From contig OY987230.1 of NCBI GenBank assembly GCA_963920705.1, positions 15,711,320 through 15,775,319 of the forward strand: 64,000 nucleotides of DNA, written 5' to 3'. The notes under the pieces are model-generated. The model was not told the origin of the DNA. It saw only the letters and a program-made list of their open reading frames with translations, and did not search any database. Every line of letters begins with the position of its first letter. The stretch's first letter is position 1. Shown here piece by piece: positions 55,246-64,000 of the stretch. The stretch comes from Odiellus spinosus. Lineage: Eukaryota; Arthropoda; Arachnida; Opiliones; Phalangiidae. The position numbers and the translations under genes were made by a program.

Positions 55246-55844
55246 TATGAATATAAAGCTCATTAAAAAATTCACCTTTGAAATGAAAAACCTTAAAGAA
55301 TAAGTCTCACCAAAAATTAAAATTATGAGAGTTCAAAAATGACACGAATTTGACCAAAATAGGTCAAATTAAAGGGAACCTTCCCCTGAAGGAAATGAAG
55401 TGTAATATGCGATAATTTTTTGATTTCTTAGACCCTAAAATATGATATGTAGAAAGAATAAAAAAATTCTAAAAAGAGTTAAATTGTCAAAAACTGTATT
55501 TAATTTCATATTTCCAAGTCGACCACCATTTTGAATCGAGCTCTGGAGATAAGGGGAGCGAGCCAATAAAATCTCGTCTTTTTAGCCAGTTATATTCCAA
55601 TATATATTGCCTATTTCATAAATTGATCTGTCAATTGTAACCAAAACGTACAATTTAAAAATGTTATACTTCTCCTTTGAGTAAAAATATCGGTAAAAAA
55701 AGATCTCGGAATTACATCTCTGGTTCTGCAGAGAGTTTTTTAACGCTCGAGGCTCGAAAAAAAGTAAAGGGATTTTCGGAGAAGAGATGAGGGATTTCTT
55801 TCTACACTAAAAGCCACTTAGAAAAAACAATACTAATAAAACTA
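55246..55844. other. Unassigned stretch
   Basis: An isolated TTAAAGGGAACC end lies at about 55370. No gene was seen. Confidence 0.4.
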
Positions 55845-55900
55845 TGGCGGAGTGATACGCAATGTTTTAACTCAATATAGAAAAAAATAGTGAACGTTCT
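55845..55900 (+). repeat. Family F motif
   Basis: TGGCGGAGTGATACGCAATG followed by TTTTAACTCAATATAG is a short F core. Confidence 0.6.
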
Positions 55901-56504
55901 TCGATTTGAACCGGAATTTTTCCTTTATATTTTTGGTTTTGGGGCCGAAAGGGGACAGTCCCCCGCGGTACCAGGGCGTACAATTTAGTCAAAATCTGCT
56001 CGAGTTTGCAGTACGTACAAAGCTATGGTATCGTTCTAACTCTTTATGCAAGTTTCATTGGGATGAACCGAGGTTTACGCTTGAACTCGCTGAAAACGGT
56101 CAAAATATTTTTGATTATGGGGTTTTGGGGGGTTTCGAGGGGTGTTCTATATATCTCTTGTCCCGTCATTTAATTCTCCCTGGAGACAGAACGTGGAATT
56201 GAGTTAAAAAAAATCTTATCGGTTCTGAAGGGAAAACTTCAATTTTTATATCAACTTCTCAAACTTGGGACCCAATTTTTTTTCTCCGTATACTCGGTCC
56301 TCTTTTCGGTAAAATCTGGAAGATTGTTATCCCAAATTTGGTCCGAGAAGTCTAGTTCTAACTTGAAAATAAAGGGTTTGATCTGTATCAAGTCTCTTTA
56401 GATATTAGATATCAAACCTGTAATATTTAAACAAATTTTACTTACAGTTATCTTGTGAATGTAATCCTCAATCTCAAAATATTTTTCATACTATAGCTAA
56501 GTTA
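55901..56504. other. Unassigned stretch with a 98-codon frame
   Basis: A TTG-started frame at 55906-56202 contains KFHWDEPRFTLELAENGQNI. It has no recognised domain and overlaps a dispersed block, GCAGTACGTACAAAGCTATG, so it is not called as a gene. Confidence 0.35.
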
Positions 56505-56975
56505 CTAAGCCTAAAAATATTAGGCCTAAAGTTTTAACTCGGAATAGTCTCATCATGTACCAATTGCTAAGCCTTAAATGTTTACCTCGAACTCATGATA
56601 AAATGGACCAGTTGCTAAGCCTAATAATTTCAAACTCAGGTGGTAAAGTAGGCCAGTTGCTAAGCCTAATAATTTCAAACTCCTGGTAAGGTTGACTAGT
56701 TGCTAAGCCTAATAATTTCAAACTCCTGGTAAAGTAGACTAGTTGCTAATTCTAATAAAACTCCTGGTAAAGTAGACCAGTTGCTAAGCCTAATAATTTC
56801 AATCTCGTTGAAATTTCACACTAGTTGCACTTAATAATCTCGAACTCGTGATAAAGTGGAGGTGTTGCTAAGCCTAATAACCTCAAACACATAACATGGA
56901 TTAATTCCAAAGCCTAAAACCTACACATGCTAAGCCTAAAAATCTACAGTGGCCAAGCCTAAAAACCTAGATCTA
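56505..56975 (+). repeat. 43-bp minisatellite with GCTAAGCCTA, about 9-10 units
   Basis: Units read roughly AGTTGCTAAGCCTAATAATT then TCAAACTCCTGGTAAAGTAGACC. Starts lie near 56563, 56612, 56656, 56700, 56743, 56781, 56824 and 56864 (38-49 bp apart). The middle four are the most alike. Confidence 0.92.
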
Positions 56976-58402
56976 CATCGTCATAAAAATTAACAAAATA
57001 CCCGTAATTAATCCTAAAAATTGTGTTGAATGCCGAACTTTATACAAAAAGGTTCTAATGGTACTGAAACAGGTTATAAAGTTCCATAAACGCGCGAAAC
57101 AACTTAAGATTTTCTCAATTTACAGATTTAATACGACCTTCAGAACCACTCTTTTACGGTTATGTGTTTAGAATTTAACTGTAATTGTCCTAATCAGTTT
57201 TAGATAACGAGACGTAGGTGATCTTAAATATATACTTCTACAAATGGCCTTCACGTAATAACCCTAAAAGTTATATAACTTAAGCCTTTGTTCACCATAA
57301 AATTATATACAGTGAGAACAGAGACGCGAGTGGATATAAAAAGCAATTTAACAAAAAGCTAAATCCCAAAAAATATAAATTCTGGAAAATATTTGACCTA
57401 ATCGGCCTGAGGCGTTGATCTCGCTTACATTACATTTACTTTCTTTAGTCTATAAAGACGAGCCAGAGGAATCCAATGTTTTTCCAATATGTTTATCCCC
57501 ATATGGTACCAGTAACGTTATAATATATACGACGGAATGCCGGGCTTGGGAATATTTTCAAAAATATGGACCAATATTATATATATACTAAAAGTATATA
57601 TGAACAAGAATCGGATTTTTCCCAGATATTTTTTACAAAACCTTAGACAAAGCAAGCCAGAAATACATAATGTAGAAGTTAACTTATTTTTTTGTCTTTG
57701 GCTCCGAGGGGCTAGCCACTAAAGAAATCAGGTGTACAAACTTCAAAGAAGAGAGAAATATCTGCGCATATTTCTGGAAATCACGAAATCACTAAGAATC
57801 ATCGACAATAATTAGTCAAAAGATTATTATTAAAAATATTGCATTTTCTACGAGTGTATGCGGTTGTTTAATCAAAAATAATAATTTAAGCCTTTGAAGG
57901 AGGTATTTCTCATTTAAAATAGCAGAGACTTTAAATTACCGCGTAACTTATCAATTTCCAAAATTACGGTAATTTTAAAATTATAATTTCTTTGGATTAG
58001 TCTTTCTCAATAAAAATATGCGGTACTTCGACGTATGTCTTCACGACGAACTATAAATTAACATTAAGAAGTTAAGCCTTGGTTACTTTCTAAAAATCGG
58101 CAGAAATTCAAGTAGTTTTGTAATTAATAGTTAAACATTTCTTACTAGTTTGTTGCAAAAGAGGGAAAGCAATATTTTTTTTATATTCAAGCAAATTTAA
58201 TTTGTTGCTTTTCGCATTAAAATGATTAAATTATTCTCATGTTGAAGAGTTTCTAAGAAAAACTACTTTTTTCGTATGGGGTTTTTATCAATATGTATTC
58301 ATCTACCTCAGATTTCATTAGAAAAAAATAAAATAAAAATAAAACATTCCCTACGCTGTACCAGAAGAAAAAATAAATTATTTCGGTTTTGCAAAAAAAA
58401 AA
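56976..58402. other. Unassigned AT-rich stretch
   Basis: A weak N-like block (AAATTACCGCGTAAC, ACGGTAATTTTAAAATT) occurs at about 57934-57985, with GGCAGAAATTCAAGTAG at 58098. No gene was seen. Confidence 0.4.
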
Positions 58403-58431
58403 ATAATAATAATAATAATAATAATAATAAT
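58403..58431 (+). repeat. (AAT)n microsatellite
   Basis: About nine AAT units directly after an A run. Similar short AAT runs lie near 33700 and 63758. Confidence 0.9.
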
Positions 58432-58517
58432 TCGATGGAATTCTAAACTTTCTCATTTAATTCCCATAGGGCGATGAAAAAAATTATCCCTGGAAATATA
58501 TATTAAAAATGGACTAG

Positions 58518-58580
58518 TTTTTCCTTATGAGATTTAACATTATGTATCAAACCGCCACTGATTTTACCATTAAACTGCAA
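58518..58580 (-). repeat. Family F motif, minus strand
   Basis: Read on minus: GGCGGTTTGATACATAATGT followed by TAAATCTCATAAGG. One of the best single matches to the F core. Confidence 0.75.
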
Positions 58581-59054
58581 AAACATCTTCAGTTGAAGTA
58601 GACTAAGAATCAGTTTGAAATTGCAGTAGTATAAATCTAAAACTTTTCAATTTTAGTCTATATTAATGTTTATTTTTAATTATAAAGAGATAGAGGGCGA
58701 GTCCAGCTTTGCTAGCGCTAAAATCTCCGATAGATTCGGATTAAAAACATAACAAAAAATAAAGATAGTTGGGTTCGTAGTCTTAATTTGATGTTGCGAA
58801 ACTCACTTGGGACTTTCACGAAGAAAAAAACTAATATTAAATCCTATTTCAGATGAGTTTGATTTGGATTAAAGTGAATATGAAGTTATGAAACAAAAAA
58901 ATATTATGTTTATAATTGATAGTTTGATTTAAGGATTAAATCTAATCAATCTAAAGATTTTTTTTATTAAGAATAGCTTATTGCATAATCGCCAAACTTT
59001 GAAATATTTTTTATCTAACCATGGTCTACGATTCAGTTTGCTTTTTGAGTAATA

Positions 59055-59165
59055 CCCTCTTCCGACGAGGCGTATTTGGCCGAGGTTTAACATAGCCTTC
59101 TCAGTTCAATAAACATCAGTTGAATCTGATTGAACCTCAGTTAATTATGCCTCGTCTGAAGAGGA
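59055..59165. mobile_element. Family D MITE, copy 2
   Basis: Inverted ends CCCTCTTCCGACGAGGCGTA and TGCCTCGTCTGAAGAGG, with mirrored GAGGTTTAACATAG and TTGAACCTCAGTTAAT inside. 111 bp, shorter than copy 1. TA precedes the left end; the right flank (TG) has changed. Confidence 0.78.
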
Positions 59166-59536
59166 TGTTAAGCTACTGAAAATAAACCTTTTGTTGCAAC
59201 TAATTTTATTATCCCTTTAATACGCGATGGGAAATCTCATTGGAATCAAATAACATCTTAAAAAAGCTCTCTTTAACAGGGATATGTATAGTTTATTTCC
59301 ATCTCCGGGGAAATTTCCAAAGTTCTTAAAATAAAATTAATTGGGATCGGGGAAGATTTAATTTAAAAATAATCATATGATATTCAAGATAAAAAATTAA
59401 TGAGATCAAACTAGCTTTACGCCAAATTAACTAAACACTCACTAAGCCCGGTTTCCAAAAAAATTGCTTTCTTAAAATTTTAAGCTTTCGCTTTCCAAGA
59501 GAAGCTTGCATTGATTAGATATCCATTTTCCCTGTA
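59166..59536. other. Unassigned AT-rich stretch
   Basis: CCCTTTAA at about 59212 is another TTAA-type end. No gene was seen. Confidence 0.4.
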
Positions 59537-59732
59537 AGAGGCCGCTTATGAACATCAGTTCAAGATATAGGTGTTCATAAGCGTTCTCTAACGGCAAACA
59601 GTACTTGCAAACGTAGTTAACGAACAAAACCATGATAGACAGTAACGGACACAAGTGCTACTACTTGTTCCTACTTTCGCCACTGTTTGCCGTTAGAGGC
59701 CGCTTATGAACATCAGTTTAAGATATGGGTGT
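59537..59732. repeat. Direct repeat plus internal inverted copy (family O)
   Basis: AGAGGCCGCTTATGAACATC..GGTGT occurs at 59537-59574 and 59695-59732 (36 of 38 bases equal). Between them 59573-59602 carries the reverse complement, GTTCATAAGCGTTCTCTAAC then GGCAAACAGT, which pairs with CACTGTTTGCCGTTAGAGGC at 59680-59699 onward. A relative lies at about 9659-9685. Confidence 0.75.
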
Positions 59733-61513
59733 CTATTTCTAATGGTAATTGATTAATTAATAGTGCCTATTAATTAATCCAAGTAATAGTCCTAGGCTAA
59801 AAGAAAAGATCAAGCTTCAACTATGTTTTGACGCAAAATCTTGATTGAAAACGCGGTTTTATATATGTTTTAATAATTATGTAAATTTTAAATTACTCAA
59901 CCCATTTTATTTGGTTTTCGGAATTCCCTAGCCTCCTTTAATTCTATTGCTTAAATAAATTTTTATAAATACACGATATAAAACCAAAACCATTCAGGTC
60001 TACTTAGAATTTTCATTTCAAGATTTTCTCTAGAAATTACGATTCCATATAGACATCCTTTTAAAATACATAAAAGCCTTCATAATTTGCAATATATAGT
60101 AAAAATAAAATTTGATTTTCCATTGAAGTTAATTTCTGTTAAAACAATATTATAACATAAATAAAGCAAAGAGTGGTATTAAATTCAACTTCATAAAACT
60201 CCCAAACGTTTTCCTTTGTCAAGTATGCATTAAACTCGATTTGGTCCAATATTATAATAAAAGTATTCTGTAATTTCTAATTAAAACAATATGGAATTTA
60301 ATTTTTACTTTCGGAAAGTTTGTTAAGAACAGTTTCTTGCATTTTGTACATCCTAATTTAGCCCGATTTTAATTTTATCACAGAGCTATTTCTATAAGTT
60401 ACAAAACAACCTAAACGTGATCATTTGTTTTTTCCTATTTATTTTAAACTTATACTTCAATTAAATTATAAATATTTTTCTACGTCATCAAACGGGGAAT
60501 TTGTAAATTTTTAAAAATCAGGAGAAAACAAAGGCTTAAATTTTTAAATTTAGATTAATATTATGAAAAGGATAAAAAGGAAAAACATAGATCATCTAAA
60601 TATAATATGCTAAATTACAGTCCTCCCCTTGATATTATTTTCTCGTTTTTAAACCCCATATTTAATCCCAGGGTGTTAATAAATACAATCCGATTATAAT
60701 ATCTCCTAAACTCTCTGAAATTATTAAAATATATAAAAGCCAACGAGAGTTTTAATAATTAAAAATTTGTAAAGAAAAACATTGCATTTCAGTCATTTCC
60801 CCTTGAAGTTGGCTTCTCTTAAAATAACAGTCAAATTAAAAAGGAAGATTATTAAATATATCCGCTAGGGATTTTAATTAGTAATAAACACTCGACCTCG
60901 GGGTTTAAATCTGCAGAGCCATAATCGTAATCGCATTAACCCAGGCGCCAGATCCGCAGTCCCCCATCAACAACCAATTAAATTGTAACTCTGATAGTTT
61001 CCTTAAATAATAAAGTGACTTGGTACAATCGCTTTTTTTCCCTAGCGGGAGATGAGAGCTACAAATACCCTAAGCTATCCCTTCCAAATACTCATCATAC
61101 AACGAGCTACATACGTTTTTAAACGACAGAGAATCTTTCAACCGAGAATCACAATACTAGTGTCTAACAAGACTACGAGACGGCGCTGGGGGGCACAGTT
61201 TTACTCTTTTTGTCGCCCTATCATCTTTTCTCTTGTTAGGTCATCGGCCTTACGCTTGTACCCAATGACAGTTGGGTGATGTTAAAAAATTTCGAGTTAA
61301 AACCAAGTTAAGTTTTCAACAAATATGAAGTTACGATCCAATACGTAAGAAAACAGAAGAGGTAAAGTAGTCTAGAATAGTATTTTATGAAAACTCAAAC
61401 TGAGTGTTAATACAATTCTGCTCTTCATCTTCCCGAGACTCTTTTCAAAATCAGAATCATTTTAGTTTTCAATACGTACATGTACATACAGAGGTTATTT
61501 TATATCTCAGTCT
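59733..61513. other. Unassigned AT-rich stretch, no gene seen
   Basis: No repeat match was recognised. A 75-codon frame at 61052-61279 starts at ATG in a less AT-rich part but shows no domain. Confidence 0.4.
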
Positions 61514-61820
61514 GAAAAATAGGCTTAGCTGGGATTCATGGATATCCTGAATTTCTTCGCATTGATGGGTCAGCGAACCAATGAGCAAAGGCCTGTCGTT
61601 AAGGCGATATCTCTATGATACTTCCAATAATATTCGATTGAACGTTGACCCATCAATGCGAAGAAATGCAGCATCTCTGCGAATCTAGCTAAGCCTAATT
61701 TCCGGCGTGCGTTTCAAATGATTCCTAGCATATTTGTTTGGAAATTTGTTACTGTTGGATTAGGCCTATTTAAAGGATAATGAATCTATAAAAATAAAGT
61801 AGGTTGCATTCTCCCTTTAA
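61514..61820. mobile_element. Family A MITE, copy 6, left end lost
   Basis: Starts abruptly at AAAAATAGGCTTAGCTGGGA and keeps the full core and right arm to GGATTAGGCCTATTTAAAGG, AGGTTGCATTCTCCCTTTAA (TTAA 61817-61820). Confidence 0.85.
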
Positions 61821-62402
61821 GATACTTTTGATTACTACTATTTGCACATTTTTTTGAATGTAATTACCATTAAGCTATTTTTGAGTAATATCAGTTCTGT
61901 GATTTTAGGACCAAGTAGCAAGTTCTTTCCCTAACACTGAAAGGGCCTTACATTCGACAGGGATCTGATATCGACTTTAAATCACTCGATGGAGAAAAAT
62001 GAAACTTGGATATCTTCTCGTTCTTAGATTTTTCTTATTTTTTTCCTTATCTATTTTCCTCACAAAGATACGGTAGTGGCACCCTACCATACTCTTTCAT
62101 AGATTTAAACCTTGTCAAAGGCAAAGAGATGCCTAGACTATTTTTCCATCTTACAGTTTTTTGATCGAATTCTTCCGGAGAAAAAAAATAAAAGGAAAAA
62201 AATATTCCGTCCCCAAAAAATGTGAAAGTTAAAAATACATTTTGCGTTTGATCTTATACATCATTTTGAGTCCGTCGTCGCGACTTTTTTGAACTCAAAA
62301 ATATATTTATAAATATAAATAATACATTTAGTTGCGTAGAAGTTTTGAATAAATTATGTAACAAGGTTATAATTTATGTGTTTTGTTTCATTTTCGTTAC
62401 AG
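61821..62402. other. AT-rich stretch before candidate exon
   Basis: No repeat match. It ends in a long T-rich tract leading to the acceptor of the exon candidate at 62403. Confidence 0.4.
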
Positions 62403-62461
62403 GGTAATATTTGTTTGAAAACACGGTTGATTCAAGGAACTGATAACTTATACAGATTAAG
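62403..62461 (+). CDS. Candidate internal exon, function unknown
   Basis: 59 bp between a strong acceptor (GTTTCATTTTCGTTACAG, with a T-rich tract) and a near-perfect donor (TTAAG then GTAAGTCA, GT at 62462). Only one frame is open. It enters at phase 0, leaves at phase 2, and reads GNICLKTRLIQGTDNLYRL. The other two frames stop at once or within five codons. The segment is not repeated in the window. No protein family is recognised. If real, the window lies in the introns of a plus-strand gene. Confidence 0.42.
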
Positions 62462-62670
62462 GTAAGTCATCAACTTATCAATATTAATCTACAGATATAT
62501 TAAAATTAAATTAAAGTGATTCTGTTACCAATTTATAATTTTGTCATGAAAAACACATGGAAACTAAGTAGAGAAAATCTCATTTTAAATTCTTTATAGG
62601 ATACGTGTTGAAACCGTAAATTTGTTTTTAAACATATTACCCATCTTTGACCGAGCGTTCACTATACTAC
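62462..62670. other. Putative intron start with a J-type end
   Basis: TTAAAGTGATTCTGTTACC at about 62511 is a J-like terminus without a body. Otherwise AT-rich. Confidence 0.4.
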
Positions 62671-63107
62671 TTAAAGGGAAAATGCAACCTAATAAGTGTT
62701 TTTTTTTATCTATTCCTTATCGTTTAAATAGGCCTAATCCACCAATAGTAAGTTTACAAAACAATTATTAAACTACAAATAAATTTAAAACTTACCGGGA
62801 AAATAGGCTTAGCGGGATTCATGGAGATCCTGAATTTCCTCGGTGTAAGGTCTAGCTACCAATGAGCAAAGGCATGTCGTTCACGCGCGATTTCCACGAG
62901 ACTTACAATCGCGTTCGATTGGTCGACCTTATACGCGAGGAAATCAGGATCTCCATGAATCCCGCTAAGCCTATTTTTCGGGTTAGTTTTAAATTTATTT
63001 CTATTTTAATATTTGTTCGTAAATGTTTTCATTGGTGGATTAGGCCTATTTAAACAATAAGGAATTGATAAAAAAAAATCACTTGTTAGGTTGCATTCTT
63101 CCTTTAA
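62671..63107. mobile_element. Family A MITE, copy 7 (full length, reference copy)
   Basis: 437 bp from TTAA (62671-62674) to TTAA (63104-63107). Ends AGGGAAAATGCAACCTAATA and CTTGTTAGGTTGCATTCTTC. Both arms are complete: AGGCCTAATCCACC, ACTTACCGGGAAAATAGGCT, AGCGGGATTCATGGAGATCC and their mirrors. TTAAAGGRR ends plus TTAA duplication fit Kolobok/T2 MITEs. The arms are over 190 bp each, so a hairpin is likely when single-stranded. Confidence 0.9.
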
Positions 63108-63204
63108 ATATATCGTCATTTTATTAAAATTCCGGAGTTTTAGACTTTGACGTATAGTAAATTCAAAGTGAAATGAACCTACAGGTACAGTCTACATTTT
63201 CTTT

Positions 63205-63440
63205 TAAAGTTTGGATAGCCAATAAGACTATAAAAGTCTAGCCAATGGTAATAAAAGTAAAACGCAAAAACGCGCGCCGTCAAAGTAAACCGTAACGTTA
63301 CTAAGGAGGCGTGTTTTACCCCCATTTAGAGAGTGGAAATTCGTTTTTTTCGGACCTAAGTAATGGTCGATGCCGTGGCAAAAAAGAATGGTTAAGGGAG
63401 GAAACGCGGGAAAAAAGCGCGGGAAAAAAGGCGCGCGTGA
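63205..63440 (+). promoter_or_regulatory. Promoter-like block (CCAAT and E2F-type sites)
   Basis: Two AGCCAAT boxes (about 63218 and 63240) precede a CpG-rich stretch with CGCAAAAACGCGCGCCG. Two exact E2F-type octamers GCGGGAAA (TTTCCCGC on the other strand) stand at 63406-63413 and 63419-63426, 13 bp apart, followed by GGCGCGCG. CCAAT plus paired E2F sites is typical of promoters of replication and cell-cycle genes in animals. No coding exon is proven downstream. A TATATTATAAAG at about 63531 and an ATG followed by a GTAAAG donor at 63811-63831 are possible continuations. Confidence 0.3.
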
Positions 63441-64000
63441 AAAAAGTTGCTAACATCATCTGTCATAGACATTCACGGGAGTACAGCTACCTTTAATGTT
63501 AGAGAACTGTATTTTTCCTTTTGGCTCCGTGTATATTATAAAGTATAGGATATAGTGCATGGGAAAAAAAACCTTTTTTACATAATGTTCTTTACGAAAG
63601 TAAGGTTGTTTTATTATACAAAATTGCAAAACTAGTAAAAGTTTGGTACCCCGGGAAAACTAAAAATAAATTTGCTTTACAATCGGGCTTAAAGTTTCGG
63701 ATCGTAAAAAACAAAAAACCTTGTTTGTTTCCGCTTAAACAAGTGCTTCTTTAAAATAATAATAATAATATAAAAGCAAAGATATTTGCCCCTGTAAAAG
63801 TGTTCTAACCGTGATGCATCGGTACGCGAGGTAAAGACGAAATATAGGGGTTAAAGTGAAATTTTAACTGTGGATAATGTGTATAAATGTTAATTCTGAT
63901 TAATTTAAGTTGGTTAATCTCAGGCAGAGCTACCGTATGTTTAATAATACCCCATTGGCCGAAATCTCAAAATTGAATTATAAGATTAAATACAATGAAT
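63441..64000. other. Unassigned right edge
   Basis: AT-rich apart from the start. A short (AAT)n run lies at about 63758. No supported exon was seen before the window ends. Confidence 0.4.

Overview
The window is AT-rich eukaryotic DNA, most likely from an invertebrate animal. CpG is not visibly depleted, and the sequence is packed with short, non-coding, palindromic DNA transposons of the TTAA-flanked Kolobok/T2 type. No bacterial-style operons, rRNA, tRNA or CRISPR array were seen. I recognise no protein-coding gene. All open frames are short, and most lie inside repeats or on both strands of palindromes. The stretch is best read as an intergenic region or the interior of very long introns. 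Two short candidate exons with good splice sites on both sides (26018-26096 and 62403-62461, plus strand), a weaker candidate terminal exon (37242-37479) and a promoter-like CpG-rich block near the right edge (about 63205-63440) are the only gene-like signals. The species cannot be fixed from the sequence alone.

Repeat families (letters are mine). A: about 390-440 bp, long inverted termini starting TTAAAGGGARAATGCAACC, seven more or less complete copies plus a same-ended variant with a different core (40074-40507) and fragments. G: TTAAAGGGAAACTTGGAGC ends, about 308 bp. H: TTAA-flanked palindrome of about 450 bp, found touching A ends. J: ends TTAAAGTGAGGCTGTCAC, about 350-470 bp. R: TTAAAGGGAAGGTGAAC ends. 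B and B-prime: gene-like-looking but non-coding palindromic units ending near GCTACGTTCACACTAG. C and L: new-looking MITEs with 5-bp target duplications. K: a Harbinger-type MITE with TAA duplications. P: a hAT-type MITE with CAGGGCCGG ends. D: CCCTCTTCAGACGAGG ends. M and N: two-copy families. F: a dispersed motif of about 60 bp that also forms a roughly 110-bp tandem array.

Layout. 1-9 kb: A, G, M, B with nested B-prime, then a 34-bp minisatellite (8263-8765). 9-20 kb: H between A ends, J, B, a 47-nt T run, hAT element, G copies with CTCF-like motifs, then a three-layer nest (C and K inside J, 19028-20024). 20-29 kb: L, M, A, J, the first candidate exon, H, G, R. 29.7-31.4 kb: a 1.7-kb near-perfect palindrome inserted into a B-prime MITE, with an identical small ORF in each arm. 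32-37 kb: A, a B inverted pair, D inside an A fragment, and a two-armed irregular GGGCGAAATGGG array with a TTAGG run at its hinge. 37-48 kb: weak exon candidate, A variant, two C copies, minisatellites, and the F tandem array. 48-64 kb: N, H, A plus H, J, a 43-bp minisatellite, D, A copies, the second exon candidate and the promoter-like block.

The strongest biology here is transposon stratigraphy. Several insertions can be dated relative to each other because one element interrupts another, and for one of them the empty target site is preserved in a sister copy in the same window.
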